Assembly: GCA_900548775.1 (NCBI GenBank)
Contig: URLM01000077.1
Span: forward strand, 1 to 5,254
Length of the DNA stretch: 5,254 nucleotides
Source: an uncultured Olsenella sp.
GTDB lineage: Bacteria > Actinomycetota > Coriobacteriia > Coriobacteriales > Atopobiaceae
Direction: 5' to 3'
Within the stretch, counting starts at the first letter, position 1; each line of letters starts with the position of its first letter. The notes under the pieces are model-generated. The model had not been told where the DNA came from, made no database searches, and saw nothing but the letters and a program-made list of their open reading frames with translations. Below, in pieces: positions 4,556 through 5,254 of this stretch. The position numbers and the translations under genes were made by a program.

Positions 4556-5254
4556 CTAGCAGTTTCCCACGTGGACGTGCGGCAGGTACTCTCGTGCAAC
4601 GTCGGCGAGGCGCATCACGGTTGCCACCGGCGTGGGTTGGGCGTCCGCCATGTGCCAGCGCGGGAAGAATCGCGTGACGTGCAGCACGATGCTCTCGTCC
4701 ACGCTGGCAAGCCAAGCGGCCTCCTTGCGCATGGCAGCCTCGGAGTCACTCAACCCGGGCACCACGAGGGTGGTCACCTCGAGGTGGCACGTCTTGCTCG
4801 TCCCCAGCACCTCGATGGCATGCCGCACGTCCTCAAGGCTGCCGCCCAGCTCACGGTAGTCATCGGCCGAGAAGCACTTGAGGTCGATGTTGGCGGCATC
4901 CACGAACGGCGCCAGTGCCTCGATCACGCGAGCGCTGGCGCAGCCATTGGACACCAGCACGTTGGCGAGCCCCGCCTCGTGCGCCAGCATTGAGCAGTCG
5001 CGCACGTACTCCCAGCCAACCAGCGGCTCGTTGTACGTGTGCGCAATGCCAATGACGCTCGGGTCGCGCTCGGCGCACTCCAGAGCCAGGTCCACAAGCT
5101 CCTGCGGCAAGACCTCGCGCCAGGGCACGCCGCCTGCGCCCGCCTGCGATATCTCGTGGTTCTGGCAGAACGGGCAGCGCATGTTGCACCCATAGCTCCC
5201 AACCGAGAGCACGCGTGCGCCGGGATGCCACTCTGCCAGCGGCTTCTTCTCGAC
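4556..5254 (-). CDS. Radical SAM enzyme, AmmeMemoRadiSam/PflA-activase-like family, C-terminal part
   Basis: An S-adenosylmethionine radical enzyme with a [4Fe-4S] cluster; the substrate is not known for this branch (COG1180-like). The minus strand is open from the right edge to TAG at 4558-4556, giving 232 residues. Just inside the edge, EKKPLAEWHPGARVLSVGSYGCNMRC is followed by PFC: the cluster motif CX3CX2C (codons at 5188-5165). Then come QNHEISQ, HTYNEP (the usual YNEP element), VLVSNG, NIDLKCF and LVVPGLSDS, all typical of this family. A start at 5212 is internal: the coding pattern EKKPL...HPG continues to the edge, so the true N-terminus lies outside. The protein ends at HVHVGNC, whereas many relatives carry a short cysteine-containing tail after VGN. 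It could instead be a glycyl-radical-enzyme activase, but HPG before the cluster motif favours the AmmeMemoRadiSam type. Confidence 0.9.
   Translation of the reverse strand, partial: VEKKPLAEWHPGARVLSVGSYGCNMRCPFCQNHEISQAGAGGVPWREVLPQELVDLALECAERDPSVIGIAHTYNEPLVGWEYVRDCSMLAHEAGLANVLVSNGCASARVIEALAPFVDAANIDLKCFSADDYRELGGSLEDVRHAIEVLGTSKTCHLEVTTLVVPGLSDSEAAMRKEAAWLASVDESIVLHVTRFFPRWHMADAQPTPVATVMRLADVAREYLPHVHVGNC

Noticed and set aside
4469..4993. Plus-strand open frame opposite the radical SAM gene
   Set aside because: It is antisense to a clear radical SAM coding sequence and has no recognisable domain of its own.

Overview
The window is GC-rich, gene-dense bacterial DNA with strong Shine-Dalgarno sites (GGGAGG, GGGGGAGG, AAGGAG). 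The mix of a heavily codon-biased pgi, a DUF4143-type ATPase and a COG1180-like radical SAM enzyme suggests a high-GC Gram-positive, perhaps a gut or oral Coriobacteriia such as an Olsenella or Atopobium relative. That assignment is inference from general resemblance; no marker gene here fixes the taxonomy.

Layout, left to right. The 5' part of a thioredoxin gene (minus strand) runs off the left edge. A divergent intergenic region of about 157 bp separates it from a plus-strand gene for a 185-residue protein that looks like a catalytically degenerate uracil-DNA glycosylase-fold protein. It is followed, after 67 bp, by a complete glucose-6-phosphate isomerase gene (pgi) with all active-site motifs intact. 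About 500 bp without a gene follow. They hold a GC-rich hairpin, a pgi terminator, an array of five hairpins whose centres lie 61, 61, 61 and 60 bp apart, a near-perfect long inverted repeat and a well-formed promoter. That promoter serves a complete AAA+ ATPase gene with a C-terminal PD-(D/E)XK-like (DUF4143-type) domain. A convergent radical SAM gene of the AmmeMemoRadiSam/PflA-activase-like family runs off the right edge; only 28 bp separate the two stop codons.

How the genes relate. Thioredoxin, Pgi and the radical SAM enzyme look like core functions with no obvious joint pathway. The UDG-like gene and pgi are co-directional and may share transcription. The ATPase looks like a self-contained unit with its own operator-like site. 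The most unusual element is the 61-bp-period hairpin array between pgi and the ATPase: arm sequences differ between units but pairing is kept. 61 is not a multiple of three, so the array is not a repeated protein-coding sequence.
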